In this document: piece after piece, positions 44,027-56,700 of the stretch | Position numbering within the stretch: position 1 is the stretch's first letter | Layout of the letters: the number at the start of each line of letters is the position of its first letter | Source of the DNA: Sparassis latifolia | Taxonomy: Eukaryota; Basidiomycota; Agaricomycetes; Polyporales; Sparassidaceae | Direction: 5' to 3' | Length of the DNA stretch: 64,000 nucleotides | Assembly (NCBI GenBank): GCA_018466975.1 | Contig: CM031563.1 | Coordinates: 744,001 to 808,000 of the forward strand | Translations under genes and position numbers: made by a program | Notes under the pieces: model-generated | Database searches by the model: none | What the model saw: the letters and a program-made list of their open reading frames with translations, nothing else | What the model was told of the DNA's origin: nothing

Positions 44027-46028
44027 ATGGCCTCAGAGAGAATCAATCGCGTTATATACGTCGAGACAAACAGGCCGCAAAGCGAGGTTCGCGACGTGTT
44101 CGCGCAATGCGGGAAAATGTACGTATCATCTCGCGTGTAAGTACTGCCGGAAGACTCTCGAGCATAAGGGTCCTCCAGCAGTTGTCTACCACGAGCAGCC
44201 TCTATATTTGACCCGCCCCTCTCTGACCACTTTCATATTCGACAGACACGGCATATACCCGTGGCAAGCACATGCCGACCGCAGCAACTTCCGCTGTTTT
44301 CTCGAGTTCTGCGACATGGGTAGTGTGAGACACGCGCGAGCCGTTCATGTCCCCGATCTCGCTGTTCACGCTGTAGCCTCTTCACCGCAACTTGCTGCCC
44401 ACTTTTCGACAATCGCTCCCCCCGCCGGCCCTGGCTTCCAGGTGAAGCAGGAGCTACTCGACCACGAGCGCGTCCCATCTCCGGTGGACGTGCGTACAGG
44501 CGTGTCCTCTTCCTCCATCCCGCCTGCGGTCGATAAGACGCGTCTTGTGGAGCGGTATCGCGTCAATCAGCGTTCTCGCGCCTCTCGTGCCCCGGCGGTG
44601 TGGCCAAGTCCTCCTGTGTCCTCTGGACCCGGAGAGACTGACCTCGCACGCAACTCATCGTATCGCAAGCCGTCGGAGGGCAACAAGGAGAATCGGGTTC
44701 AAACGATCGCCAGGGACATGGCTACGTCTGACCATGCCTCTCTCCCGTCCACGTTATATGCGCCCGCATCCGTCTCTCAGCTTCCCCTTCATCCGACGCG
44801 CACAGAACCTTTGAACAGTAACAAAGAGTTCTCACCTCTATCGATCGGAAAGATCTTAGCCGGCATGAATGCGTCCCACAGCAATCCCAGCACACGTTCT
44901 GCAACTGGCAAGCCCTCCGGCCCTGCCTCCACATCTCCGGTCCCGTCTTCGTATATTATTCTATCCTTCCGTGGCGAACGCGTACAATGCGATCTTGAGT
45001 CGCTCGATGAGAACCCAACAGGAATAATTGCAGTCTTGCGCGCGACGGCCAACCAACGGGTTGAGCGCGATAAGTGGATGATTGTGGGCGGACACTACCG
45101 CAGCAAGGGCATGGTCAGAGCCGCTGTTGCCGTCATCGCCGCCATGGTCGAAGGTTAGATTTCTCAATGATGTCTCATGCTAGTCTGATGCAAAGATAAC
45201 GCAGCTCTCACGTCACCGCTAGCGGGCGTACCGCCAGATGAGCTGAAGCCAGCGTATTTGATGCTCTCTAGCTGCCACACAGACCTCGCCAAGCAGACGC
45301 GTACTGCGGACGGAGGAGAGACGCCCGAGAGTGCATCGCACATGCGCAAGGCGGCAGAGCTGTTGCAGAAGGTCTATGGCACGCACATGCCGGTGGCCAA
45401 GCACGAAGAGGAGGAGGGCGAGCTGGAATGCGCCGCACGCCTGGCGTCAATGGACGTGTCTCCCGCGGCACTCGCTCGGTCCCATCTTGCCAACGCGAGC
45501 AATTTGCCGCGTTCTCCGGATCACTCTCGAGAGCGCAGCCGGACGCAGAGCAACCATGTCGCGACGTTAGAGCGCGAGATCCAATCTCTTCGCGATAGGC
45601 AGGCGTCCAGTAGCGCGTCTGCGTCACAGCTGCGAGCCTCCAAACGCAAGCTGGAGGAAGACATCAATGAGGAGCGCCGAATTCGTCGTCGGGCAGAGCG
45701 CGCGCTGGACACGGCAGCCGATGACCTCGCCAGCGCTCGTCGTGGGGAGAAGGGCGCGCTCGATCAGTGCAAGGTCGAACTGGAGGCGCGTCGCCGCGCA
45801 GAAGTGCGCGTGGAAGAGTTGGAAGCGGAATTGGCCGCATTCAGGAGGGAGGGACGCGAGATCAGGGAGGAGAGGAGACGGGAAAGGGATAGTTGCGGGA
45901 CGATAGCCGTTCTGCTCCTCAAGTTGGCAAAAGGAGAGGAGGTTGACCGAAGGACGTTGGATGCCGTGGTAGGAGGAAGCGCGACAGAACGCGGCGGACA
46001 TCACAGCATCAGTGGCGGTGAGATGTAG
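44027..46028 (+). CDS. Protein with a divergent RRM-like N-terminus and a C-terminal coiled coil
   Basis: Exon 1 (44027-44118) encodes ERINRVIYVETNRPQSEVRD then VFAQCGK, like the RNP2 strand and first helix of an RNA recognition motif. After an intron ending at about 44248, HADRSNFRCFLEFCDMGSVR with HARAVHVP gives an RNP1-like strand and second helix. A disordered Ser/Pro-rich stretch follows, then SYIILSFRGERVQCDLESLD and WMIVGGHYRSKGMVRAAVAV, a small conserved-looking domain. A GT-AG intron (about 45156-45204) leads to LTSPLAGVPPDELKPAYLML and a long coiled coil (TLEREIQSLRDRQ ... KRKLEEDINEERRIRRRAER, RVEELEAELAAFRREG) up to TAG 46026-46028. RNA binding is inference from the weak RRM pattern. 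I know no named homologue. Confidence 0.65.
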
Positions 46029-48855
46029 GCCTGCGCCTCTCTTTGCCCACAACTTGTCCGAGCCCTTATCGTCATCGTTGTCCGCTTTCCTGGCTGCGCG
46101 CGTTCTCCACATTTCATATCTGTCTCCGCCATTTCCATCTTCAAACTCAAGGTTACCCAATCTTCGCACGTACCATTATATGCTCATAACACCCATCCGA
46201 CGCAGCCCCTCTCAATGCATGTTTCCCCCATCACTGCAGTAATGTTCTCTGTACGCTTCTATGACATTCTGTATTCCCTTCGCATCTTCCTGTATCCTGT
46301 CGCATGTCATCAATTCCCGGTCGCTCGCAAAGCCTAATCTCGTTTTATACCCTTATCTGTGCGCCGTCTCTTTCAATAACCGGTTCATCCGCGGTGTATT
46401 ACAGCATAGACGGAAACTTACGTGGACGATATCGTGGACATGCATATGTACATAGTGGGTTTGTACGCAGTAGCATAGACATCGTAATCAGAGGCGCTGC
46501 AATCGCCAGTATTGAACTTCCCAGTAATTTTCTCCAGTCGTAAGTCCATACAGCAGAACATGGTCGGCAGGCCCTTGAGCACTGAGTTCGTTATCGAGAA
46601 CCTGTTCCTTCATCGCGTAGAATGGCCAGATTGAAGATCGACGAAACTTCCATAAGCATGAATGACCACATCTGCCCAGAATCAGCTCGGCCGCTGGACG
46701 TGATGCTCGAGACGGAAGGATCTTGAGATGACATCACAATCCGGTGGTACGCGATGTGTACGTCCAGATATCGTCCAACACCGATATATACCCCCATGAT
46801 GCACCAAGTTTGTTAGGGCTCCCGCGTCTCCCGCAGGCACCCTGAGCGGCAGCTAGGTAGTCTAAAGGGCTAAGGACGATCGCTCGTGCCTAACACAGGA
46901 TCACTGGAGGTCCGGGAACTCATCAGCTGAAGTCTCCAGTGCGCTTGCATGAGACACCTCCAAGGACGAACAGAAGCGGAAGACTACGTACCAAAATCAT
47001 GGGCCTGTGGTGCGAAATAGTGATACGACCACTATCATCTTGCTGTCATCGGTTATGGACTAACAGCGGACAAAGAGAGGGGATGCCCGTAGGTGATCCT
47101 CGGAAGTCCATCCCTGTGTACGGATAGGACAGAAGCACCACACGGAAAGATGCAGAAGAATAGTCGGCGCAGAAAGCTCTCACCGCGATAAGCTTCCAGG
47201 GGCGTACCATAGGTGCGTGGCGTAGTGTAGTACGTCGTAGTGTCGTCAGGAATAAGGCGAGGTGCCCCCCGGCCGGAGCATACCACCAATCGCAGCGCAC
47301 CCATGGTCTTCGCAAAATTGCAATCAGAAGAATTCGTCTGGCCCAGTGAGATGGTTTATGCTTCACATGGCCGTATTCTGCAATCAGAAGCGGCACAACC
47401 GATGACGAGCCCGTGCAAGGGTTTCCAAACCTTGGAACCTTTTTGCACGGACTCGAAGCCTAGTAATGCCCAAAAACAGACACCATCATGGACCTCGGGC
47501 GATACACGATTACGATGCAACGATGATCCTCAACGCTGTGTATTTCGATGGCTAAATCCCAGAAAAAAATCGCACACACACATGGGGGTGTTCACTGCAT
47601 CAAAATTGGAGCTGAGTGTATGTAGGTCGAGGAACCGTTTCATCGGAGTATTCAGTTGTCGGGGATGTCGCGTCGTCTCCTCGCCCTTGATCAGCGCGAT
47701 TAGTATGCATCGTCGTTTTTTCCTTGGAGCAGGATTAAGGCCGATAGTCAACCGACCAATTAATCGAAATCCACGGCCAACTGAGCTCGGGGGTAGTTGC
47801 CTCGGGCATCTGCTTGATGTTGACTTGCGTGGGCGCATTTTCCTGACAGTACACTTCGAAACCAGTTCGCTGCAACCACTGTGACGACAGCGTTTCATCT
47901 AACATAAAGTGAAGACCCTGCAGGTATGGAATGAATAGGAAGGACATCACTAATATCAGTGCGTAGATTGCGATGGACGTTTCGCTGAATGTTTCAAGGG
48001 TGCGTCTCTGTGCGATATCATGCGAAAGTTAAGGGGGACACAGATGCCAGGCGACTATGGAGCCAACGCGCAGGCCATTGAGCGGGTAGCCAGCGACGAT
48101 ATCTGTCAATTTGAATATCTGTCAAACATAAATCTAGTAGGGTTTTACTGGCACCGGAATCTCCGCAGGCTGCGGTGAGACATAACACGACAAGGGATGA
48201 TGACACGGTGAATATCTATGATTGTTCAAAAGTTGAGACTGCGGTCTCCGGTGGCCACACTGACAGTGTGCGACCCTGTTGATACAAGTTGAGAGTCACT
48301 GCAGTGTGACACAAAGTGGCACCTCTCTCACCTCGAAATCTTGCAGCATCGCCGAGCCTGTCGAGACGTGGCAACTGCGGCTGTACCCCAATACTAGTAT
48401 GGTAGAGCAATCTGGCAGCCGCTCGGCGACAGGACTAATACAGCCTTCTATTGACTTTGCGCTACGTGCGCATAGCTAGTTAACATGCGCCAGATTGTGG
48501 ATAGGTTTATGTTGGTTTGGAAAACAATCGAGGCTCTGCAGGTTGAGATTATAATGAAGAAATGATCGCGGGCCGGTGGTAGCCGAGAAAGGAGATGTTG
48601 TGGAAGACCAGAGCGACGGAGGCTTGGAGCAAGAGACTTGAAGCACAGACGATCGTCCCGGCCGGATCCAGAAAAAAACATCTCAGCTCACGGCAATGCT
48701 CTCACGTCGCCCCCAGTTTTCGGTCGTTTTGGGTCTGACCGTCACGTTTACAACGGATCCTCCATCCCTATATAAGCACCCCTCGTCCTCCCAAATGGCC
48801 CAACATTTCCTGTCCCATTTTCGCGTTTATTATCCCCCCTGTGCAACTTACTCTT
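46029..48855. other. Gene-poor 2.8 kb
   Basis: No gene could be supported in either strand. Minus-strand short ORFs (46591-46797, 47046-47396, 47530-47898) contain hydrophobic pieces that could be exons of a decayed membrane-protein gene, but they lack a common splice pattern. The right end carries the PAL promoter with a TATATAAG box at 48769-48776. Confidence 0.4.
48769..48776 (+). promoter_or_regulatory. TATA box of the PAL gene
   Basis: TATATAAG lies 80 bp upstream of the PAL start codon, the normal spacing for a fungal TATA promoter with a short leader. Confidence 0.65.
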
Positions 48856-51475
48856 ATGCCGACCAAGATCAACGGTGCTGTTCACCCGCCGCTCGCCAGC
48901 CCCCTGGTCAGTCGCAAGGGCTCTCAAGCTCACACCGCGACTCTGGTCGATGCTCACGCCGAACCCGAGCATTCGTCGCCACCCACTCTGTTGGCAAAGT
49001 TCATCGAGGCTCAGAAAGAGCTTCATGCGTTCAAGTGGGTGCTAGCCGTTGTTTCCGCAGGGTACGTTCACTCATCCCTTTGTACAGGAGTGGCCAAGCC
49101 GTCGTAGTAGACGGTTGCGCACTCTCCATACCTGCTGTAGCAGCGGCTGCACGTTACGGTGCTCAGGTCGTGCTCGACGATTCTCGGCCAATCAAAGAGC
49201 GCGTTGCAAAGAGCAGGGCTGTCATAGTCCACAAAGTGGCCTCTGAAAGCAGCGTCTACGGCGTCAGCACTGGTTTCGGTGGCAGCGGTGAGTTTCTTCC
49301 AATCGCCACCAAACAGTTCTTTGTACTGAAGCCTGTCAATCAGCCGACACACGTACTGATGATCCGCTGGCTCTTGGACATGCACTGCTCCAGCATCAGC
49401 AGTGTGGTGTGCTCCCTTCTCAGACACACAGCGCGCCCCTGGTTTTGCCTCTCCTGGACCCCCTGACCTCGACGAGCATGCCGGAGTCATGGGTTCGCGG
49501 TGCAATCTTGATTCGAATGAATTCGCTTATTCGCGGGCATTCCGGCGTCAGATGGGAGCTTATCGAGAAGATGGGTGCTCTGCTTCAGGAGAATATCACG
49601 CCGCTCGTCCCTCTTCGTGGCAGCATCTCAGCATCTGGAGGTAAGTGTATCTGTGTTCCGAATATCGTTACGCGGCCACCTGCAGCTGCACAGGGTGGAT
49701 ATCAGCGCCAGTTTGAGCACGAGTCCCATAATTGTGAATACGCATTCGAGTACAACATCTGACGCACATTCAATCTGCAGATCTATCGCCGTTGTCATAT
49801 ATCGCGGGTGTCCTTATTGGAAACCCTTCTATCCGGGTCTTTGATGGCACCGCCAGATTTGGCTCTCGTCACATTGTCTCCTCGGCGCAGGCGCTCGCAG
49901 CTCACGGCATCGAGCCCATACCACTGTCCTCGAAGGAGCACCTCGGCATCCTCAACGGAACAGCATTCTCCGCGTCAGTCGCCGCTCTGGCGCTGCATGA
50001 CGCCGTGCATCTCGCGCTGCTGTCAGAAGTTTGTACGGCGATGGGAACAGAGGCGATGCTTGGCGCGCAAGGTTCTTTTGCACCCTTCATACACGCTGTT
50101 GCGCGGCCCCACCCAGGACAGGTCGAGGCAGCGGCCATCATCAATGACCTGTTGACGGGAACACAGCTCGCGGTGACTCATGAGGAGGAGAAACTGATCA
50201 CCGACGACGTCGGCGAACTGCGACAAGATCGATACCCCTTGCGGACGGCCGCTCAGTTCCTGGGTCCCCAGATCGAGGACATCATGTCGGCGCTCTCAGC
50301 AATCACGCTGGAATGCAATTCGAGTACGCCCATCTGTATCATGTTTTGTCATTTGTTCCTGATGAGAACTACGCAGCTACGGACAATCCCCTGATTGACG
50401 GGGAAGCTGGGACTGTCCACCACGGTGGCAATTTCCAGGCCATGGCCGTCACTAATGCAATGGAGAAGACGCGGCTTGCACTGCACCACATTGGCAAGCT
50501 GCTGTTCGCGCAGTGCACGGAACTGATGAACCCGAGTATGAACCGCGGACTTCCACCGAACTTGGCCGCGACCGACCCGTCCCTGAATTACCATACGAAG
50601 GGGATCGACATTCATCTTGCTGCGTACGTGGGTGAGCTGGGCTATCTTGCCAACCCGGTGTCAACCCACGTTCAGTCTGCGGAGATGCACAACCAGGCCG
50701 TAAAGTGAGTGCATCGAATGCCTTGTTCTTGCTGACGCGTATGCTGATGGTTTTGCACAGCTCGCTCGCTTTGATCAGTGGACGCGCGACAATCAACTCC
50801 CTGGAGGTCTTGTCGCTTCTCACCGCGAGTTACCTGTATGCTCTTTGCCAGGCGCTGGATCTCCGCGCGCTGCAAAACGAGCTAGAGGCGGGAATGCAGA
50901 AGATCGTGCAGGGCCAGCTCTCGAAGCACTTTGCTGCTCACCTGGCGGCGGTGGACCTGGAGAAGCTGTTTGCTGCCATCTGGCTCGCAATGGACTATGT
51001 CCTGGCTGGCACAAGCACGATGGACGCGGCTCCGCGGATGCGGAAGGTCGCCGCGGCGAGCACCACCCCCATCGTCGATTACTGCTTGACGCACGGTGCG
51101 GCGGAGGCCTTGGTCCAGATCCCCGAGTTCCGCAAGAGTGTGGCGGACCAGAGCGAGAAGCTGCTGGAGCAATTGCGGGTGGCGTACCTCACCGGCGAGC
51201 GCGGGGCAGCGCCTGCCAGTCCTCTACTGGGCAAAACGCGCCCCGTGTACGAGTTTGTGCGCGTCACCCTCGGTATCAAGATGCACGGAGGGGAGAATCT
51301 GGACAAGTTCGACGGTGGTCCGGGCGTGGATGAGGTGTCTATTGGACAAAACATCTCCCTTATCCATGAGGTAAGACTTCGCTCGGCCACATGTGTTGAC
51401 CAGTCGCTGACTCTTTTCTCCTAGGCCATTCGCGATGGGAAGATGCAAGACGTTGTTGTGGGTCTGTTTGACTAG
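48856..51475 (+). CDS. PAL: Phenylalanine ammonia-lyase
   Basis: Seven exons (48856-49034, 49088-49287, 49344-49640, 49781-50323, 50377-50704, 50761-51370, 51425-51475) give 735 residues, near the usual 700-740. PAL deaminates L-phenylalanine to trans-cinnamate without added cofactor, using an MIO group formed from Ala-Ser-Gly. The triad is in [17 protein letters not shown], interrupted by intron 3 right after the glycine. Other marks are [20 protein letters not shown], the Tyr-loop [94 protein letters not shown] and the C-terminal VGLFD. No lesion is seen. In fungi PAL allows use of Phe as a carbon or nitrogen source or feeds cinnamate-derived metabolites. No pathway partners are adjacent. 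Confidence 0.97.
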
Positions 51476-51935
51476 ATTTTTACTCTTTCTGGGACTTCCT
51501 CAGACATTGCTTGATTGCTGCTCTGGTCTATCGAATGACTTTGTTGTGCTAGACATACCAATAGATGAATTCTATCACATAATTGCAACATCATTAGCTC
51601 AAATTTTTGTGCCGTCAGAAGTGTCTAGGTTCTGTGTGTTCCGAATGAAATGTAAAGCTGAAGTGCATGAAGCCTGCGACGCGTCGCGTCGCGTGAAGTA
51701 CATATGAGTCATGTGACCGTTACTTTCTCATCGCTTCATCATGAGACCCTTCTGCTCACCCCGGATCGTTGTCTTCCACACTATCGAAAATATATCGCTA
51801 TATACCGGCGAGATATGAGTCACTTTATGCGCCAGCACGACGGTGACGGTCTGGGCCGAACTCCTCGGGATACATAAAGCCTATCATCTCATCTTATCGA
51901 CTATTGGCAAGCCTTTTCCGTCCCAACCTTGCACC
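51476..51935. promoter_or_regulatory. Upstream region of the FAD oxidase
   Basis: AT-rich after the PAL stop, then two TATA-like elements (CGCTATATACC near 51797 and GATACATAAAG near 51869). The second is well placed for a short leader to the ATG at 51936. Confidence 0.45.
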
Positions 51936-53567
51936 ATGGCGATAAAGAAATCCGCGAGATCGTCATCGTGGGCGCAGGATGCTACGGGGTGTCGACTGCG
52001 TACCATCTGCTTCTAAGAGGCTTCGCTAAGATCACCGTTTTGGATCGATCTGACGTCTTGCCTGCACCTCACGCTGCAAGCACCGATTTAAACAAGAGTA
52101 CGTGTCTAAGGTCGGAACCATGTCGTTATGAAACTAACAGAAGTTGGCCTCTAGTCGTTCGAAGCGCATATCCAGATGTTTTCTACGCGCGTTTCGCTCG
52201 GGAAGCCATCGAAGCATGGAAAGACGAGAAAGAATGGGGAGACACTTATCACGAGTTCGTACCACGCGAATGAGCTCTGTGAATACAGGAAACTCACTTG
52301 TAATCCTTTGCAGATGTGGCGTGTTCACCATGATGTCGGGAGGAGATTCGTATGCGGATCAAGCATACCAGAGCGAGCTGGCGCTGGGCGGTCGCATCGA
52401 TTTACTGAAGAGCGAGGAAGCCATCCGAGGAATCTTCCCTCCTGGTGTAAAGTTGGGTGCCCTAAATAACAAAATCGGCTACATTAATCGCGACGGAGGA
52501 TGGGCCAACGCAGCGCAAGGCGTCTCCATCTTGATGAAGAAGGCAATAGCCTTGGGTGCCAAAGTCGTATCGGGAAAGGCCGTCTGCAAGCTCCTGAAAA
52601 CGGATGGAAAAACGACGGGTGTCGAATGCGCTGACGGCTCTGTATACAGCGCCGATCTGGTAATATTGTGCGCAGGCTCCTGGACTGCGTCCAGCTTTCC
52701 CACTCTCGAACTTGGACAGAAGTGTCTAGCAACTGCGTATGTATTTTGTTTCTCGGTATCGCTCCAAGGTCAACTGGAGTGAAATCAGGCAGAGCATTGC
52801 GACGATCCAACTGACTCCTGAAGACGGAAATGCCTACCGCAATATGCCCATCTACCTGGACTTTAACAATGGCTTCTACATATTCCCGGTGGGTCGCCTC
52901 AAACGTATGTCCATACGTCACCGACTCAGTGCCATCGCAGCCCAACCACGAGAACATCATGAAAATTGCCGTTGAATCGGCAGGCTACACTTCGACGCTG
53001 TCAACGTCGCTTTCCGGGGTTTCGATATCCACCCCGCAATTCGTGCAACCCCAGGACGGCCAAGGATCGCGCATCCCAAAGAAAGAACTCCAGGAAATCC
53101 GTACCCAACTTGCGAAGGTGTTCCCCGAACTGGCGAAGAAACCTTTCAGCAGCACGCGGCTGTGTTGGTGAGAGTTGTAACAAGTCACTCGTACCGGGAG
53201 ATTTCGCTCATGTGCTGAGAAGGTATACGGACTCACCTGACGACGACTGGATCATCGGGTTCCACCCGTCAGATTCAGGTGTGGTGCTAGCCACCGCCGG
53301 AAGCGGTCATGCTTACAAGGTATATATTGGATGTCTCATTTGTTTTCAACACGATGTAGATCTTACAGCGCTCCACAGTTCCTCCCGAATATCGGTGGTC
53401 TTGTAGCAGATGCTATCGAGGGCGTCTTGGACCCGGCACTGGTGAAGAAGTTCGCAGTCGACCGCCAAGAGAATGCCGATGTCGTGTTCCGACGAGGCAG
53501 AACCGCGTCGGAACTCGATTTTGGGACGCTGTGTACGTCAGAAGATTTCTTGCCCGCTTCATCGTAG
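51936..53567 (+). CDS. FAD-dependent amine/amino-acid oxidase (sarcosine or fructosyl-amino-acid oxidase type)
   Basis: Seven or so exons join in frame to about 430 residues of the DAO superfamily. The dinucleotide-binding motif EIVIVGAGCYGVSTAYHLL, the AASTDLNK segment joined to IVRSAYPDVFYARFAREAIE, WGDTYHECGVFTMMSGGDSY, INRDGGWANAAQGVSILMKK, ADLVILCAGSWTASSFP, SIATIQLTPEDGNAYRNMPI, DWIIGFHPSDSGVVLATAGS with GHAYKFLPNIGG are all present. Such enzymes oxidise secondary amines (sarcosine, pipecolate, saccharopine or Amadori amino acids), giving H2O2. The likely ATG (ACCATGG, 51936) is one base out of frame with the FAD motif a few codons later. An in-frame route exists from ATG 51815 via a weak 72 nt intron but would start upstream of the TATA-based transcription start. 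The start is therefore unresolved. It ends 145 bp from the convergent CPA2 gene. Confidence 0.82.
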
Positions 53568-53711
53568 GCTTAGAGAATCTACTCTATATGAACAAGAACG
53601 TGCAGTAATTTACATCCATTAGCATGAATAGTTCTTTTACATACCATTACTTTTAGATCTCGCGCAAGACGTCTAAATGTCTATGTCCATCATCCCGGTT
53701 CACAGGCTAAA

Positions 53712-56700
53712 TCATGCCCTCCTTCCGACGAACTCGCGCCAGGATCGTACCTCCGAGGGTATTTTACCTTCAGTGTAGCTGCGCAACCCGCCTTGCGGGA
53801 TCTTCTTCGCTAGGCTCTCCACAAATAATTGCGCACATCGAGCGTTGTTCAGTAATGGCAAGCCGAAGTCGACAGCGTTGCTAAGCCAGTGTCAGAGCGA
53901 CGTCGAAAGAACGCCTCCAACAAATACTCACCGGCGAGCGACATAATCCTCATCGGTCGCACCTGTTCCTCGCGCCTTCGCCAAGTTGATGACACACTCG
54001 ATATCATACTCATCAAAGACTTCACGCAATTTGCGCTTGTCCTTGGTGGGAAAAATTATGCGCTTGGCGGAAACGTACGGTATGCTGTTGAGGAATTCTT
54101 CCACCACAGGCGAGGAGCAGTAGAGCTTGAATCCTAGGTCGATCAAGCCCTTTGCAACAGTCCTCATCTCAGGCTTGGTAGTATCGCCGCCGAGAAGGAC
54201 ACCGGTGTGGGCACGCGGAACCTTGAAGCCTGTAGTGCTGAGTAGAGCTGCCCAGTAGGCCTCGTGGATGTCCTGGCCGAAAGCTGCGACTTCGCCGGTA
54301 CTTGCCATCTCTGGAGGAATTAAAGAACTCAACATTTATAGCACTCTGAGTGAACTGGCTTAACGTACCGACACCCAGGAAAGGATCTGCCCCGCCCAAA
54401 CGGGTCCAAGAGAATTGCGAAACCTTGATCGCAGTGTAGTCACGTTTCTCTGCCATCGCGTCTACAGGTTCCGGCACGCCCTGTCCGACGATCGCAGCCG
54501 TTGCAACATCGATGAAGTTGTGGCCAAGAACTTTCGATACGAAGGGGAACGACCGCGAGGCTCGCAAGTTGCACTCGATGACTTTCAACAGGGCTTCCTG
54601 TTCTGGAGCGTCAGCAGCTTTGCGAATAACTTGCATATTGAACGGCCCGGATATCTCGAAGGCCGCGGCAACCTTCTCTGCGATATGCTTCAAGCGGAGC
54701 ATATCCTCGTCTGTCAGGGAAAAGGGCGGGAGGACGAGGGTGGCATCACCAGAGTGGACACCTGCGTTCTCTACGTGCTCTGAAATGGCGTGCAGAAGTA
54801 GCTTCCCCTGGTAGGCAACGGCGTCAACGTCAATCTCCTGAGCGTTGTCAATGAACTTGGAGACGACCACAGGATGGAGCGGGGAAACCGAAGCGGCAGC
54901 GGAGAGGTTGTATTCCAAAGCCGACTCCTCGTACACGACGTTCATCGCTGCGCCCGACAGGACATAAGAGGGGCGGATAAGTACGGGATAACTGATCAGT
55001 GGAGCAGTCAGAACGAGCGCCCCGCACTTTACGACGTGGTACGCACCCGACCTTCTGAGCGAATGTCTTGGCATCTTCGACAGAAGTAACTTCAGTCCAC
55101 TCGGGTTGATCTACCCCAATGCTGTCCAAGATGGACGAGAATTTGTGACGATCTTCGGCATTGTCAATCTTCTCAGGATCTGTTCCAAGGACGCTCACAC
55201 CATTGTCCTTTAACCGCAGAGCGATGTTCTGGGGCAGCTGACCTGGACATGCAAACCAAATCAGTAAAACGTAAGAGTTGACGAGATGCAACGACCCACC
55301 GCCTACGCTGACAATGACGCCGTGCGCCTGCTCCAGCTCATAGATATCCATAACCCGCTCGTAACCGAGTTCTTCGAAGTACATCCGATCGGCTTCGTCG
55401 AAGTCGGTTGACACGGTCTCGGGGTTATAGTTCACCATGATTGTCCGCTGGCCCATTTCTCTCAACTTTCGGGCGCAGGTGACCGCACACCAGTCGAACT
55501 CCACGCTGCTGCCGATGCGGTACACGCCGCTGCCAAGGACCATGGTGCCGTGCTCGTCGAACTCCACATCGTGCTCTGAGGCGTTGTACGTGGTATAAAG
55601 ATAGTTCGTATGAGCGGGGTATTCTGCAGCCAGAGTGTCGATGCGTTTCACGAAGGGAGTGATGCCGAACGCCTTGCGGTGAGCACGGACAGTGTTCTCA
55701 GTGGACGATACCAGGTCCGCAATATGGGCATCTGAGAAACCCATGCACTTGGCACGTCTCATAAGCTCTTCGTCGATCTTCTCCACAGACCCGACTTCCT
55801 TAATCGCATAGACCGTCTGAACGATGTTATCGATCTTGTAGAGGAACCACTGCAGAACAGCTATCAGTGGTCGATAGCCGTTGATCCAGTGAACCGCGAA
55901 CCTTGTCAATCTTGGTCAGATCGTGAAGCTTGTCAACCGTGTACTGCTTGTTGAACATCGCATAGGCGATTGCGAACAATCGCATATCGGTGGGATGGCT
56001 GAGAGCGTAGTCCAGGTCTTCAGGCTGAACGTACGCCTCAAACCCCTTCCAGCGCGGGTCCACCTGCCGGATAGCCTTCTGCAGACTCTCCTCGAAGGTG
56101 CGCCCGATAGCCATAACCTCTCCGACGGACTTCATAGCTGAGCCGACCTCGCGGTTCACTTGCGCCGAGAACTTGGCCAAGTCCCACTTCGGAATTTTCG
56201 TCACGATGTAGTCCAAGGAGGGTTCGAAACATGCCGTCGTCGTCTTCGTGACTGCGTTGGGCAGCTCAGGGAGAGTGTAGCCCAAAGCAATCTTCGCCGC
56301 AGTGTAGGCGAGTGGATATCCTGTGGCTTTCGAAGCCAAAGCACTGAACAGCAATTCAGCAATGACCTGCCAGAAAACATCTCTAGTACCTTGAGCGACT
56401 GAGGCGCGCGTTGACTTCGATGACGCAGTACTCTCTGGATGTCGGGTTAAGTGCATATTGAATATTACACTCGCCGACTACACCCAGATGCCGAATAACC
56501 TTGAGCGCAGCTGACCGCAGCATATGATACTCGTCATCGGGCAGGGTTTGTGATGGAGCGACGACGATGGAATCACCGGTGTGTGTGCCAAGCGGGTCAA
56601 AGTTCTCCATGTTGCAGCAGATAATGGTGTTCTAAATAAAGACGCACATTTCAGTATTTTGTCGTTGACACTGAGGGGGATATGACGAACATCAGCAGCA

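Noticed and set aside
46591..47898. Possible decayed seven-helix membrane protein on the minus strand
   Set aside because: Hydrophobic pieces are too short and could not be joined by plausible introns; no family signature.
48856..53567. PAL and the FAD oxidase as part of a secondary-metabolite cluster
   Set aside because: No core synthase, transporter or regulator adjoins them, and the next gene is the primary-metabolism enzyme CPA2.
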